Source: an uncultured Tateyamaria sp.
GTDB lineage: Bacteria > Pseudomonadota > Alphaproteobacteria > Rhodobacterales > Rhodobacteraceae
Direction: 5' to 3'
Length of the DNA: 47,084 nt
Assembly (NCBI RefSeq): GCF_947503045.1
Contig: NZ_CANNCF010000005.1
Location: 1 to 47,084 of the forward strand
In this document: positions 25,942 through 35,021 of the stretch, piece by piece
Layout: each line of letters begins with the position of its first letter
How positions within the stretch are numbered: the stretch's first letter is position 1
Notes under the pieces: generated by a model
What the model was told of the DNA's origin: nothing
Seen by the model: only the letters and a program-made list of their open reading frames with translations
The model's database searches: none
Made by a program: the position numbers and the translations under genes

Positions 25942-26847
25942 ATGACCCATTTTCTTGACATCCACACCACTGCACCAACCGATCTGCGCAACATCATTGA
26001 TCGCGCGCAATCCATGAAACAAGCCCGCGCTGGTCGTCCCAAAGGTATGCCCGACGACAACCAGCCGCTGGCCGGGCACATGGTTGCACTGATCTTTGAA
26101 AAGCCGTCGACCCGCACGCGCGTCTCCTTTGACGTGGGCGTGCGCCAGATGGGCGGGCAGACGATGGTACTGTCTGGATCGGACATGCAATTGGGGCATG
26201 GCGAGACCATCGCCGACACCGCCCGCGTGCTGTCGCGCTATGTCGATCTGATCATGATCCGCACTTTTGAGGAGGCCACGCTGCTGGAGATGGCAGAACA
26301 TGCCACGGTGCCGGTGATCAACGGGCTGACCAACCGCACGCATCCGTGTCAGATCATGGCCGACGTGATGACCTTCGAGGAACATCGCGGACCGATCAAG
26401 GGCAAGAAAGTGGTGTGGTCCGGCGACGGCAACAACGTCTTTGCAAGCTTTGCCCATGCGGCCAAACAGTTCGAGTTCGATCTGGTCTTTACAGGGCCTG
26501 AGCCGCTTGATCCCGAGCGCAGTCTGGACGGGCTTTACACCACTGTGCGCAACCCGGACGAGGCTGTGGAGGGCGCTGATCTGGTGGTCACCGACACATG
26601 GGTGTCGATGCACGATCCGCAGTCCGCGCGGGAACGGCGGCACAACCAGCTGCGCGGCTATCAGGTCAACAAGGAGCTGATTTCAAAGGCAAAACCCGAC
26701 AGCCTCTTCATGCACTGCCTGCCCGCACACCGCGATGACGAGGCCACCTCCGAAGTCATGGACGGCCCCCATTCGGTGATCTTTGACGAGGCCGAAAACC
26801 GGCTGCATGCGCAGAAGGCGATCATGCGCTGGTGCCTGGGTCTGTGA
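25942..26847 (+). CDS. argF: ornithine carbamoyltransferase
   Basis: A 301-residue OTCase, joining carbamoyl phosphate and ornithine to give citrulline. Signatures are [14 protein letters not shown] (carbamoyl-phosphate binding), [11 protein letters not shown], and the ornithine-loop FMHCLPAHR with its catalytic Cys. The length fits the family (about 300-335). It follows argD in an arginine-synthesis pair. The next gene begins 4 bp after its stop on the same strand, so the reductase gene may be read from the same transcript. Confidence 0.96.
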   Translation: MTHFLDIHTTAPTDLRNIIDRAQSMKQARAGRPKGMPDDNQPLAGHMVALIFEKPSTRTRVSFDVGVRQMGGQTMVLSGSDMQLGHGETIADTARVLSRYVDLIMIRTFEEATLLEMAEHATVPVINGLTNRTHPCQIMADVMTFEEHRGPIKGKKVVWSGDGNNVFASFAHAAKQFEFDLVFTGPEPLDPERSLDGLYTTVRNPDEAVEGADLVVTDTWVSMHDPQSARERRHNQLRGYQVNKELISKAKPDSLFMHCLPAHRDDEATSEVMDGPHSVIFDEAENRLHAQKAIMRWCLGL

Positions 26848-26851
26848 GACG

Positions 26852-27835
26852 ATGAGTGTGCCGCGGATCACCATTGCAGGAGCCGGAAATATCGGCTGCT
26901 TTGTGGGCGGCGTGTTGGCGCATGCGGGTTTTGACGTCCGGTTTCTGACGCGGCTACAGCAGGTGGCAGCGCTGGAACAGCATGGGCTCCGGCTGAGCGA
27001 TTTTGCCGGGCTTGATCTGCATCTTCGGGATGTTGCGGTGACGGATGACGCGGGTGTTGCGCTGGACGGCGCGACCCTTGTTCTGGTCAGCGTCAAATCC
27101 GGCGATACCGAGGCGATGGCCCGCCTGATCGCGGCCCATGCCCCTGCCGCGCAGGTGATCAGCCTGCAAAATGGCGTGGCCAATGCGAGCACTCTGCGCA
27201 CCGTTCTGACGGGTGCCGACGTGCGTGCGGCCACCGTACCCTTCAACGTGGTGACCAAGGCTCCCGGTCATTTTCACCGCGCCTCGTCGGGTGATATTCT
27301 GGTCGAGGCGGGCCCGATCGCGGACCTCAGCCATGCACATATGGCCTGGCGCTCGGTGCAGAACATCGAGGCGATCCAGTGGGGCAAGTTGTTGTTAAAC
27401 CTTGGCAATGCGGTCAATGCGCTGGCCGACCTGCCGTTGCTGGAGCAATTGCAGGACAGGGCATGGCGTCGTCTGCTGGCCGATCAGATGTCTGAGGCGC
27501 TTCGCATTCTCAGGGCAGCCGGGATCACGCCGGCCAAGACGACAAGCGCGCCGCCCGGCCTCATTCCACATATCCTGCGCCTGCCCACGCCGCTGTTTCG
27601 CGTGATCGCGGCGAGCATGCTGACCATCGACGCGCAAGCCCGGTCGTCGATGTGGGATGATTTGAAACAGGGGCGCAAGACCGAGGTGGATGCCCTGCAG
27701 GGCGCGATCCTGCATCTGGCGGATCGGTTGGGGCGTCAGGCGCCGCTGAACGCGCGGATGCGCAGCCTGATCCGCGCGGCGGAAGCTGCGGGCGAGGGCC
27801 CGCCCGGTTTGAGCCCACGCGACATTCGCGGATAG
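26852..27835 (+). CDS. 2-dehydropantoate 2-reductase family (PanE/ApbA-like)
   Basis: A 327-residue NADPH-dependent reductase with the ketopantoate reductase fold. The N-terminal Rossmann motif is GAGNIGCFVGG (about 9-19). The catalytic-type lysine lies in WGKLLLNLGNAVNAL (about 175), and the C-terminal helical domain contains SMWDDLKQGRKTEVDALQG. By family it would convert ketopantoate to pantoate for coenzyme A, but alphaproteobacteria carry several paralogues with other 2-keto substrates, so I leave the symbol blank. It is probably co-transcribed with argF. Confidence 0.85.
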   Translation: MSVPRITIAGAGNIGCFVGGVLAHAGFDVRFLTRLQQVAALEQHGLRLSDFAGLDLHLRDVAVTDDAGVALDGATLVLVSVKSGDTEAMARLIAAHAPAAQVISLQNGVANASTLRTVLTGADVRAATVPFNVVTKAPGHFHRASSGDILVEAGPIADLSHAHMAWRSVQNIEAIQWGKLLLNLGNAVNALADLPLLEQLQDRAWRRLLADQMSEALRILRAAGITPAKTTSAPPGLIPHILRLPTPLFRVIAASMLTIDAQARSSMWDDLKQGRKTEVDALQGAILHLADRLGRQAPLNARMRSLIRAAEAAGEGPPGLSPRDIRG

Positions 27836-28141
27836 CGCGGCGCGCCTGTTGCCTCCCGCCCCGATCAGCGTGCGCTGGGTGGGACCGGTGTTTTGTTGCG
27901 TTTAAGTAATTCAGCCTTTGTTTATATGGGTTAATCGGTGAAATGGGCGATGCACAAGCTGTGCACAGAACGTACACAGGCTGTGCACCGGTTTGGCACA
28001 TTCGCGGTCTGGTAAAGGCGGCGAACGGTGATCCAAAGGCCGCCCTGCGGCGACATTTTTTTATGAGGGGCTTTGCCCCGGCCCTTCGGACCTCCCCAGG
28101 ATTTTTTGAAATCAGAGAAGAGGGGCCCCGGTCGTCGCGCC
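27836..28141. other. gap between convergent genes, with palindromes and a hairpin element
   Basis: No gene is convincing here. It contains the perfect palindrome TGCACA-AGC-TGTGCA at 27951-27965, a second copy of GCTGTGCAC at 27980-27988 (22 bp from the copy at 27958-27966), and a plus-strand hairpin element at 28067-28107. An open frame from 27943 runs into the antisense of hrpB and looks like noise. Confidence 0.5.
28067..28107 (+). terminator. double-hairpin terminator-like element
   Basis: GGGGC-TTT-GCCCC (28067-28079) is followed by an imperfect second stem (GGCCC...GGACC), then TCCCC and AGGATTTTTT. The order of parts matches the gcrA element at 22816-22862 in the other orientation. 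It would stop transcription coming from the argF/reductase side. Confidence 0.55.
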
Positions 28142-30550
28142 TTACTTGCGGGGTTTGGCGCGTAAGGTGGGGTCGGCCTGGGTCGGGTCTTCGGGCCAGG
28201 GGTGCTTGGGGTATTGGCCGCGCATGTCCTTGCGCACGTCCTCGTAAGATGTGGCCCAGAAGCGCGGCAGGTCGGAGGTGACTTGTACCGGGCGCTGGGC
28301 GGGGGAGAGCAGGGTGATCTGCAGCGGGGTCTGTCCGATCATCGGGTGTTGTGTGACGCCAAACATTTCCTGCAGGCGCACGGAGATGCCCGGCGTTGCC
28401 TCGTCATAGTCAATCGCGATCTTGCGGCCCAGCGGGGTCTGGAAATGGCCGGGCACGGCGCGGTCGAGTGCTCGCGTGTAGTCCCAGCCTAAGAGCGCCT
28501 GCAGCGCGGGCAGGATGTCGAAGGCTTTCCAGTCTGCTGCCGAGCGGATGTTTGTCAGGTGCGGGAGCAGCCAGTCTTCGAGCGTGTCCATTAATGTAGG
28601 TTCGGAGATGTCGGGGAAGGATTTGTCCATCAGGGCGGCGCGCGCCATCAGGCGGCGGGCGGCGCGTGAGGGGGAGAGGCCCAATTCGCGGATGCCCTCG
28701 CACATGGCGCGCGCGATCTCTGCCTCGGGCGCGTCGGGCCAGTGGCGGTCTTCGAGCACGAGTGCGCCGAAGACCCGTTGCTGGCGTGTCAGCACGGAGC
28801 GGTCGCGTTTGGACCAGAGGCAGGTGTCTTGCCATGTGATCTGGTCTGCAAAGAGGGTGGTGAGCGATGCCTCACTGAGCGCCGCGGCCTGTCTGATCCG
28901 TGCCTCGCGCGGGTCGCCGTCGAGATCGGTGGCGACGATCAGGCGGTGACCTGAGAGGGCATCGCCTTGTGGCAGGACCGCGCCCTTTCCGCCCGAGAGC
29001 ACGTATCGCGGCGCATCACCTGCGCGGCGCAGGCCGATCCGGTCGGGATAGGCGAGGGCCGCCATTTCGCCCAAGTCCAGTTTGGGTTGGGTGGTGGTGC
29101 CGCGTCTGAGCCGTTTCGCCTCGTCTCTTATGCGCTGGATCGCGCCACGATGGGCATCCGCAAAGGCGCTGGGGTCGGCGATGGCGCGCATTCTGAGCGC
29201 GAGGTCGGTGCCGCGATTGCGCAGGGGATCACGCTCGGCCAGCAGGGCGGCGAGGGTGGCGGCCTGCCCGCCTGCGGTCACCAGCATATGGGCGAGACGT
29301 GGATGCAGGGGTTGGCGCGCCAGCGCGCGTCCGTGATCGGTGATGCGTAGGTTTTCGTCGAGCGCGCCGAGCATCTGCAAGAGTTGGCGTGCCTCTGACA
29401 GCCGGCCTGCATGGGGCGGCGTGACAAAGCGCAGGTCCGCGTCGCTGCCCCAGACTGCCAGTTCGAGCGCAAAGCCTGCAAGGTCTCCGCTGGAGATTTC
29501 GGGCGGCGGGAAGGCGGCGAGCGCGCCGTCTTCGCCCCGCGTCCAGAGCTTGTAGCCGTGTCCCGCTGCGACGCGACCTGCACGGCCGGCCCGTTGGGTT
29601 GCCTCGGCCCGTGTGACCCGTTCGGTGACCAGCCGCGACATGCCCGAGGCGGCATCGAACTGCGCGCGGCGCGACCGTCCGCCATCAACCACGATGCGGA
29701 TATCCGGGATGGTCAGCGAGGTTTCGGCAATGGAGGTGGCGAGCACCACCTTGCGCTGATCCGACGGGGTGATGGCGGCGCGCTGGGCCTTGAAATCCAT
29801 CGCACCAAAGAGCGGGTGCGCGGTGGTGCCTTTGGGCAGGTGTGCCTCGATCAGCGCCAGCGTGCGCCGGATTTCGCCCTCGCCCGGCAGGAAGGCGAGG
29901 AGGGAGCCGTCCGTTTCGCCCAGCGCCTGCAGGATGAGGTCGGCCATGGCGGCTTCGAACCGGTTGTCCTTGGGCAGGGGTTTGTCGAGCCAATGGGGGG
30001 TGACCTCGAAACTTTTGCCCTCTGAGGTCAGGATCGGGGCGGCCATGACCTCGGCCACGGGCGCGGCGTCCAGCGTTGCGGACATGGCCAGCAGGATCAG
30101 GTCGTCGCGCAGCGCCTCGGCCACTTCAAGGCAGAGGGCGAGGCCGAGATCGGCGTTGAGCGAGCGTTCGTGGAATTCGTCAAAGATGACAGCCCCGATG
30201 CCCGGCAGGTCGGGGGCGTCCTGCAACATGCGGGTCAGGATGCCTTCGGTGACGACCTCGATCTTGGTATCTTTGCTGACCGCGCTGTCGCCCCGGATGC
30301 GATAGCCGACCGTTTGGCCGGTTTTTTCGCCCAAGGTTTGCGCCATGCGGTCGGCGGCGGCGCGTGCGGCAAGGCGGCGGGGTTCCAGCATCAGAATCTT
30401 GCCCTGCGTCAGCCCGGCCTCAAGCATTGCCAGCGGCACGCGCGTGGTCTTGCCTGCGCCCGGGGGGGCTTGCAGCACGGCGCGACCGTGGCTGCGCAGG
30501 GTGTCGATCAGCTCGGGCAGGATTGCGTCGATGGGGAGTGGGGCGCTCAT
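28142..30550 (-). CDS. hrpB: ATP-dependent helicase HrpB
   Basis: An 802-residue DEAH-type RNA helicase of the HrpB family. Motif I is APPGAGKTTRVPL (about 29-41), motif II is DEFHERS, motif III is SATLD, motif VI is QRAGRAGRVAAG, and the HrpB-specific C-terminal domain ends the protein. The cellular role of HrpB is poorly defined in most bacteria. Start ATG 30550 is chosen because it gives MSAPLPIDAILPELIDTL, the normal N-terminus; the longer frame is non-conserved. It is divergent from meaB, with 88 bp between the start codons. Confidence 0.93.
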   Translation of the reverse strand: MSAPLPIDAILPELIDTLRSHGRAVLQAPPGAGKTTRVPLAMLEAGLTQGKILMLEPRRLAARAAADRMAQTLGEKTGQTVGYRIRGDSAVSKDTKIEVVTEGILTRMLQDAPDLPGIGAVIFDEFHERSLNADLGLALCLEVAEALRDDLILLAMSATLDAAPVAEVMAAPILTSEGKSFEVTPHWLDKPLPKDNRFEAAMADLILQALGETDGSLLAFLPGEGEIRRTLALIEAHLPKGTTAHPLFGAMDFKAQRAAITPSDQRKVVLATSIAETSLTIPDIRIVVDGGRSRRAQFDAASGMSRLVTERVTRAEATQRAGRAGRVAAGHGYKLWTRGEDGALAAFPPPEISSGDLAGFALELAVWGSDADLRFVTPPHAGRLSEARQLLQMLGALDENLRITDHGRALARQPLHPRLAHMLVTAGGQAATLAALLAERDPLRNRGTDLALRMRAIADPSAFADAHRGAIQRIRDEAKRLRRGTTTQPKLDLGEMAALAYPDRIGLRRAGDAPRYVLSGGKGAVLPQGDALSGHRLIVATDLDGDPREARIRQAAALSEASLTTLFADQITWQDTCLWSKRDRSVLTRQQRVFGALVLEDRHWPDAPEAEIARAMCEGIRELGLSPSRAARRLMARAALMDKSFPDISEPTLMDTLEDWLLPHLTNIRSAADWKAFDILPALQALLGWDYTRALDRAVPGHFQTPLGRKIAIDYDEATPGISVRLQEMFGVTQHPMIGQTPLQITLLSPAQRPVQVTSDLPRFWATSYEDVRKDMRGQYPKHPWPEDPTQADPTLRAKPRK

Positions 30551-30638
30551 GAGCCGGGTTATGGCCGAACTGAGCGGGCGCGCCAACACTGGACATTTGG
30601 GCGCGCCTTTCCCACAACACCTTGAGGGAGAGCGGGCG

Positions 30639-31613
30639 ATGGACACCACCGATCTGGCAGAACGCATTGCAGGCGGCGAGCGCCGGGCGCTGGCCCGTGG
30701 CATCACGCTGGTGGAGAGCGCGCGTGCGGATCATCAGGCTGAGGGGGCGGAGGTGATCTCGGCCCTGCCGCGCGACCGACAGGCGCTGCGCATCGGGCTG
30801 TCGGGCACGCCGGGTGTGGGCAAATCCACCTTTATCGAGGCCTTTGGCATGATGCTGATCGGGCAGGGGTTGCGCGTGGCAGTGCTCGCGGTTGATCCAA
30901 GCTCGGCCCGGTCGGGCGGGTCCATTCTGGGCGACAAGACGCGAATGGATCGCCTTGCCCGAGAGCCTTCGGCGTTCATCCGCCCTTCGCCCTCGCGCAC
31001 CCATCTGGGCGGTGTGGCGCGGCGCACCCGCGAGGCGGTGGCGCTTTGCGAGGGGGCCGGGTTTGACGTGGTGCTGATCGAGACCGTGGGCGTGGGCCAG
31101 TCCGAGACGGTGGTCGCGCAGATGGCGGACCTGTTCCTGTTGCTGCTGGCTCCGGCGGGCGGGGACGAGTTGCAGGGGGTCAAGCGCGGCATCATGGAGA
31201 TGGCCGACATGATCCTGATCAACAAGGCTGATGGTGATCTGAAACCGGCCGCCACGCGGACCTGTGCGGAGTATGCAGGGGCGCTACGCCTGCTCCGCAA
31301 GCGGGCACAGGATCCCGAGGGCTATCCGCGTGCGATGATGGTCTCGGCCCTTGCCGAAGAGGGGCTGGAGGCGGCCTGGGCGGACATGCAGGCGCTGGTG
31401 GACTGGCGCCGCGCGCGCGGGTTTTTCGAGGCCACGCGGGCCGCACAGGCCCGCTATTGGTTCGAGGAAGAGGTGCGGCAGGCCTTGCTGGCGCAACTGG
31501 GCGAGGGTGATGTGCGCGCCGCGATGGACGGGCTGGCCGAACAGGTGGCCTCGGGCGCGCTGACGCCCGTGGCCGCAGCGCAGGAACTGGTGCGGACCTG
31601 TTTGCAGCGCTAG
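30639..31613 (+). CDS. meaB: MeaB-type GTPase chaperone of methylmalonyl-CoA mutase
   Basis: A 324-residue G3E P-loop GTPase that protects and reloads cobalamin-dependent acyl-CoA mutases. Motifs are GTPGVGKSTFIE (Walker A, about 53-64), AVDPSSARSGGSILGDKTRM, ETVGVGQSE (switch/Walker B region), INKADGD (NKxD), and the C-terminal dimerisation helix region. The ATG at 30639 follows GAGGGAGAG, a good ribosome-binding site. The open frame reaching further upstream overlaps hrpB and is not real. No mutase gene lies in the window. Confidence 0.94.
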   Translation: MDTTDLAERIAGGERRALARGITLVESARADHQAEGAEVISALPRDRQALRIGLSGTPGVGKSTFIEAFGMMLIGQGLRVAVLAVDPSSARSGGSILGDKTRMDRLAREPSAFIRPSPSRTHLGGVARRTREAVALCEGAGFDVVLIETVGVGQSETVVAQMADLFLLLLAPAGGDELQGVKRGIMEMADMILINKADGDLKPAATRTCAEYAGALRLLRKRAQDPEGYPRAMMVSALAEEGLEAAWADMQALVDWRRARGFFEATRAAQARYWFEEEVRQALLAQLGEGDVRAAMDGLAEQVASGALTPVAAAQELVRTCLQR

Positions 31614-31697
31614 GGGCGCCATTTGCCCGCTTTGTGCACGCGCCGAGGGGTTGACGCGGACACCCCTTGGGCCTAATCACGCCCAGACCAGATTCCC

Positions 31698-31723
31698 GGG
31701 TACTGCGTCGCGGTGCCCTTTTT
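31698..31723 (+). terminator. candidate terminator of meaB
   Basis: Arms GGGTAC (31698-31703) and GTGCCC (31713-31718) give a 6-bp stem with one G-U pair and a 9-nt loop, directly followed by TTTTT and ATATTT. It lies 47 bp before rpmB. An alternative reading is a leader element of rpmB, because a TTGACG box lies upstream at 31651. Confidence 0.45.
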
Positions 31724-31769
31724 ATATTTGCGAAGGGCGGACCTTTGCAGCAGATGACGAGGATGAGCC

Positions 31770-32060
31770 ATGTCGCGTGTATGCGAATTGACCGGTAAGG
31801 GCCCGATGACTGGCAACAATGTCAGCCACGCCAACAACAAGACACGTCGGCGTTTCCTGCCGAACCTGAACGATGTGACGCTGCAGTCCGAGACACTGGG
31901 CCGTGGCATCAAGATGCGCATTTCTGCCGCAGCGCTGCGTACCGTGGATCACCGCGGTGGGCTGGACGGGTTCCTGGCCAAGGCCAAGGACGCTGAACTG
32001 TCCGCAAGCGTGCTGAAGGTGAAGAAAGAGATCATGAAGGCGCAGGCCGCAGAGGCATAA
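31770..32060 (+). CDS. rpmB: 50S ribosomal protein L28
   Basis: A 96-residue ribosomal protein L28. The N-terminus [27 protein letters not shown] is the family signature, including the single Cys. The Lys-rich C-terminal helix follows [10 protein letters not shown]. The ATG at 31770 follows GAGGATGAG. It is monocistronic: a strong terminator follows 29 bp after the stop. L33, often next to L28 in other phyla, is not adjacent here, as is usual in alphaproteobacteria. Confidence 0.97.
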   Translation: MSRVCELTGKGPMTGNNVSHANNKTRRRFLPNLNDVTLQSETLGRGIKMRISAAALRTVDHRGGLDGFLAKAKDAELSASVLKVKKEIMKAQAAEA

Positions 32061-32088
32061 GCGTTTTCGACAGCTTGCCAAGAGATTG

Positions 32089-32118
32089 CCCCGTCTGCCC
32101 CGCGCAGGCGGGGTTTTT
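32089..32118 (+). terminator. rpmB intrinsic terminator
   Basis: A 10-bp stem with one G-U pair (32089-32098 with 32104-32113), a 5-nt loop and TTTTT (32114-32118). A textbook rho-independent terminator. Confidence 0.93.
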
Positions 32119-32240
32119 CGTTTGCCGCAGGCGGGATGGGTTAGAACGCTTGCCGGGTTTGACGCCCGTCCGCACCCCACATCGGCGCAGGCCCATGTGT
32201 CACAGTTGAGCGCGCCCTGCGACTCGCGTAGGCTTTTGCC

Positions 32241-32582
32241 ATGATCGCGCGCCTTTTGTCCCTGATGCTTTGCCTGATGCTGGTCCTGACCAGCCACAGC
32301 GCAGGTGCGGCGCGCGGTGCGGACCGGGCGGTGGGGCAGATGGTGATCTGTGCGGGCACCGACACGGTTGTGATCTATGTCGGGGCCGATGGCACGCCGA
32401 CCCATGCGCCGCATCAGTGCCCGGACTGTGCCCTGCACGGGCTGGATATGCTGGCACTGGACAGTGCGGCCCCGGGCGCGGCCCCGGTCTTTGCCCATCA
32501 CGTGGGTCATGCGCCTGTCCCGCTCAATGGCATCCGCACCTTGTGGTACGTACAGGCGCGCGGGCCGCCTCGGCTGATCTGA
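32241..32582 (+). CDS. small exported protein, DUF2946-like
   Basis: A 113-residue protein with a clear signal peptide (residues 1-23, MIARLLSLMLCLMLVLTSHSAGA). The mature part holds MVICAGTDTVVIYVGADG and HQCPDCALHG, a pattern I associate with DUF2946-like small periplasmic proteins, often found near copper genes. Cys and His residues (ICAG, CPDC, FAHHVGH) could bind metal. It lies 45 bp before the PCu(A)C chaperone gene on the same strand, which supports a role in copper delivery. No biochemical function is established. Confidence 0.65.
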   Translation: MIARLLSLMLCLMLVLTSHSAGAARGADRAVGQMVICAGTDTVVIYVGADGTPTHAPHQCPDCALHGLDMLALDSAAPGAAPVFAHHVGHAPVPLNGIRTLWYVQARGPPRLI

Positions 32583-32627
32583 ACGGCCTCTTTCACCACA
32601 AATTCAGATCAAGAAAAGGGGACTGTC

Positions 32628-33092
32628 ATGTCCTTGCGAACACAAGCCCTGGCCTTTGCGGCCGCGACCCTGATGGCGCTGCCTGCGGCGGCTGACAGCT
32701 TTATGGCGATGGAGCCTTATGCCCGTGCCGCCAGCCCGGCGGCGAAATCGGGCGCGGCCTTTATTCCGCTGCACAACATGAGCGGACAGGATGATCGTCT
32801 GATCGCTGCGCGCAGTGATGCGGCCCAGCGGGTCGAATTGCACACCCATATCGATGCAGGTGACGGCATCCTGCAGATGCGCGAGATCGAGGGCGGCATT
32901 CCCGTTGCTGCCGGAGAGATGATCGAGATGAGGCGCGGCGGCCAGCACGTCATGCTGATGGGCCTGACCGGGCCGCTGGAACAGGATGCAGAGATCGCGG
33001 TGACGCTGGTGTTCGAGCGGGCCGGTGAGGTGGTCGTGACTGTGCCCGTGGACAACGAGCGCGCGCCCAAAGACGGGGCGCATTCGCACTGA
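32628..33092 (+). CDS. periplasmic copper chaperone PCu(A)C
   Basis: A 154-residue exported protein (signal peptide 1-22, ALPAAADS). It has the cupredoxin-like PCu(A)C fold: PYARAASPAAKSGAAFIPLHN, then the copper-binding set H-x(n)-M-x(21)-H-x-M seen as HTHIDAGDGILQM and GGQHVMLMGL. It delivers Cu to the CuA site of cytochrome c oxidase by family precedent. The C-terminus ends in a His-rich tail (GAHSH). Together with the preceding small exported protein it makes a copper-handling pair. Confidence 0.92.
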   Translation: MSLRTQALAFAAATLMALPAAADSFMAMEPYARAASPAAKSGAAFIPLHNMSGQDDRLIAARSDAAQRVELHTHIDAGDGILQMREIEGGIPVAAGEMIEMRRGGQHVMLMGLTGPLEQDAEIAVTLVFERAGEVVVTVPVDNERAPKDGAHSH

Positions 33093-33105
33093 TCGGGCAG
33101 AGCGG

Positions 33106-33155
33106 AGGACACCTGCGCCTTACGGGCCAGCCCCTTGGTAAGGCGCAGGTGTCCT
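33106..33155. repeat. 18-bp perfect inverted repeat between convergent genes
   Basis: Arms 33106-33123 and 33138-33155 are perfectly complementary over 18 bp around a 14-nt loop. The right arm can instead form GGCGCAGG-TGT-CCTGCGCC (33142-33160). There is no T-run. It may act as a bidirectional stop or a transcript-end protector between the copper chaperone and sirtuin genes. Confidence 0.8.
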
Positions 33156-33160
33156 GCGCC

Positions 33161-33859
33161 CTACTCGGCCAGAATATCCCCGACCCATTCAGGCACCGTG
33201 ACCGACGCCTTGCCGGGCCGTGTTTCTTCGAACAGGGCGACGGTTTCGGACGGGTCGAGGTTCATCTCGACCGTGCGCGCGCCCACATGGGCCGCCATCT
33301 GCACAAAGCCCGCCGCCGGGTAGACATTGCCCGAGGTGCCGATGGCGGCAAAGATGTCGGCCCGTGCAAGGGCCATTTCGATCCGGTCCATGTAGTAGGG
33401 CATCTCGCCGAACCAGACGATGTCGGGCCGGGCTGTGGGTTTGTCGCAGCGTGGACAGGCCTCGCCCACCTTCATCTTCAGCGGCGCCTCCCAGCGGTGA
33501 TCACAGGCGCCGCACAGGGCTGAATTCAGCGCGCCATGCATGTGGACCACATCCCGGCTGCCCGCCTTTTCGTGCAGGGAATCGACGTTTTGGGTGACCA
33601 GCAGGACCTCGCCCTTGTGTTCGGCCTGCAGACGGGCAAGGGCGGCGTGGCCTGCATTGGGCACAGCCTCATGCGCTTGTGCGCGGCGGGTGTTGTAGAA
33701 ATCGACCACCAGTTGCGGATTGCGCGCAAAACCTTCGGGCGTGGCCACATCCTCGATCCGGTGCTGCGCCCAAAGCCCGCCCTCGTCGCGAAAGGTGCCC
33801 AGCCCGCTTTCCGCAGAGATGCCTGCGCCGGTGAGGATGACGATGGAAGGATGTGCCAT
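33161..33859 (-). CDS. cobB: NAD-dependent protein deacylase (sirtuin)
   Basis: A 232-residue class III sirtuin removing acyl groups from lysine with NAD. Motifs are [15 protein letters not shown] (NAD binding), [12 protein letters not shown], the catalytic His in VHMHG, a zinc ribbon with two CxxC pairs (CGAC and CPRC), and GTSGNVYPA. Its length and the absence of an N-terminal extension fit the CobB class. It is convergent with the copper-chaperone gene, and its stop lies against the 18-bp inverted repeat. Confidence 0.93.
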   Translation of the reverse strand: MAHPSIVILTGAGISAESGLGTFRDEGGLWAQHRIEDVATPEGFARNPQLVVDFYNTRRAQAHEAVPNAGHAALARLQAEHKGEVLLVTQNVDSLHEKAGSRDVVHMHGALNSALCGACDHRWEAPLKMKVGEACPRCDKPTARPDIVWFGEMPYYMDRIEMALARADIFAAIGTSGNVYPAAGFVQMAAHVGARTVEMNLDPSETVALFEETRPGKASVTVPEWVGDILAE

Positions 33860-33921
33860 GACGTGCTGCCTTTTGTTCTCGCGCCATCAGATCAAGCGCG
33901 GTGGGCGCTGGCAAGAGGGGC

Positions 33922-34884
33922 TTAGCCGTCGAGCAACCGCAACTCGCCCGCCAGCCAGGGCAGGTGGCCAAGGGCAGGGTCGATCATGTGTGTCTGGATC
34001 AGGCGGCGCATGGTGGTGGCCACATCCGTGGGGACATTCCCGGCCCAGTCGGCGCTGGCATAAAGCGAGATCGTGCGCGAAAACGGGCTGAAGGGCAGGG
34101 GGTAGGCGTCCACCTGATCGTGAAAGCGCCCTGCGCGCATGAAGCCCAGCGGCGTGGTCACCGCCCAGCCGATGCCACGCGCGACCATCGCCATCAGCGC
34201 CAGATGGCTGCCGATTTCGAACCGGTCGACAAGGTCGAGTTTCTGGCGCGCCAGATGCGCCTCGATCTGGCGCGAGATCAGCTGTTCGCGCTCGTACCGC
34301 AGGAAGGGCAGGGCGCTGAGGCTGGCCAGCAGGTCGTCGCGATTGCCCGTGCCGCGCGGAGTGACAAGGATGAACGGATCACGCGCCAGCGGGTATTCGA
34401 TCACCCCGTCACGCATCGTGCCGTCACTGGCCGAGATCGCCATGTGCAGCCGCTTGTCCGTGATCGCCTGCAGGATTTCGTGGCTGGGGGCGGTGGCGAG
34501 CGTGAATTTGCACCGGGTCAGGCTGTCGGCGAGGATCGTGACCAGCCGGGGCGTCAGGTCGTTCTCGAAATCATCAATCACCCCGATGGAGAGTGCGGAG
34601 AGGTGGGCAAGGTCCATTACCGTCAGCTCGGACTGGGCCAAGCGCAGCTGCGACAGTGCTGCCTCGGCCCGCGCGAGAAAGCTGTACCCCGCCGGGGTCA
34701 GTTTCATGGGCCGTTTGCCGTGATCAATGAGGTCTGTGGCCAGCGCCGTTTCGAGATTGCGCAACTGCTGGCTGACCGCAGGCTGGCTGAGCCCGGTCGA
34801 CACCGCCGCCTGCGCCACCGATCCGGTGGCGGCCAGCGCCTCGAACACTTCGAGGCCGCGCAATGTCACGCCTTTGCTGAGCAT
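33922..34884 (-). CDS. LysR-family transcriptional regulator
   Basis: A 320-residue LysR-type regulator. The N-terminal winged helix (LRGLEVFEALAATGSVAQAAVSTGLSQPAVSQQLRNLE) is clear and is followed by the two-lobe effector domain. It is divergent from the nitrilase-type gene at 35022, the usual arrangement for a regulator and its target. The 137-bp gap should hold its binding site, but I cannot pick a single T-N11-A site with confidence. The inducer is unknown. Confidence 0.9.
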   Translation of the reverse strand: MLSKGVTLRGLEVFEALAATGSVAQAAVSTGLSQPAVSQQLRNLETALATDLIDHGKRPMKLTPAGYSFLARAEAALSQLRLAQSELTVMDLAHLSALSIGVIDDFENDLTPRLVTILADSLTRCKFTLATAPSHEILQAITDKRLHMAISASDGTMRDGVIEYPLARDPFILVTPRGTGNRDDLLASLSALPFLRYEREQLISRQIEAHLARQKLDLVDRFEIGSHLALMAMVARGIGWAVTTPLGFMRAGRFHDQVDAYPLPFSPFSRTISLYASADWAGNVPTDVATTMRRLIQTHMIDPALGHLPWLAGELRLLDG

Positions 34885-35021
34885 CTTGGTCCCTTTGTCC
34901 AGTTTTGTGTTTATTGAAACTGTGGATGTAACAGGTCAATGAAAAAATAGAAATTCTTCGGCCTATATTCCGGTTTTGTGATGATAGTGGATACTTGCCT
35001 CTGTGATCCGGGCTGGGCATC

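Noticed and set aside
31651..31679. TTGACG with a TAATCA 17 nt away as the rpmB promoter
   Set aside because: The -10 is a poor match, the -35 sits in a small inverted repeat, and a terminator-like hairpin follows before rpmB, so I could not support it.
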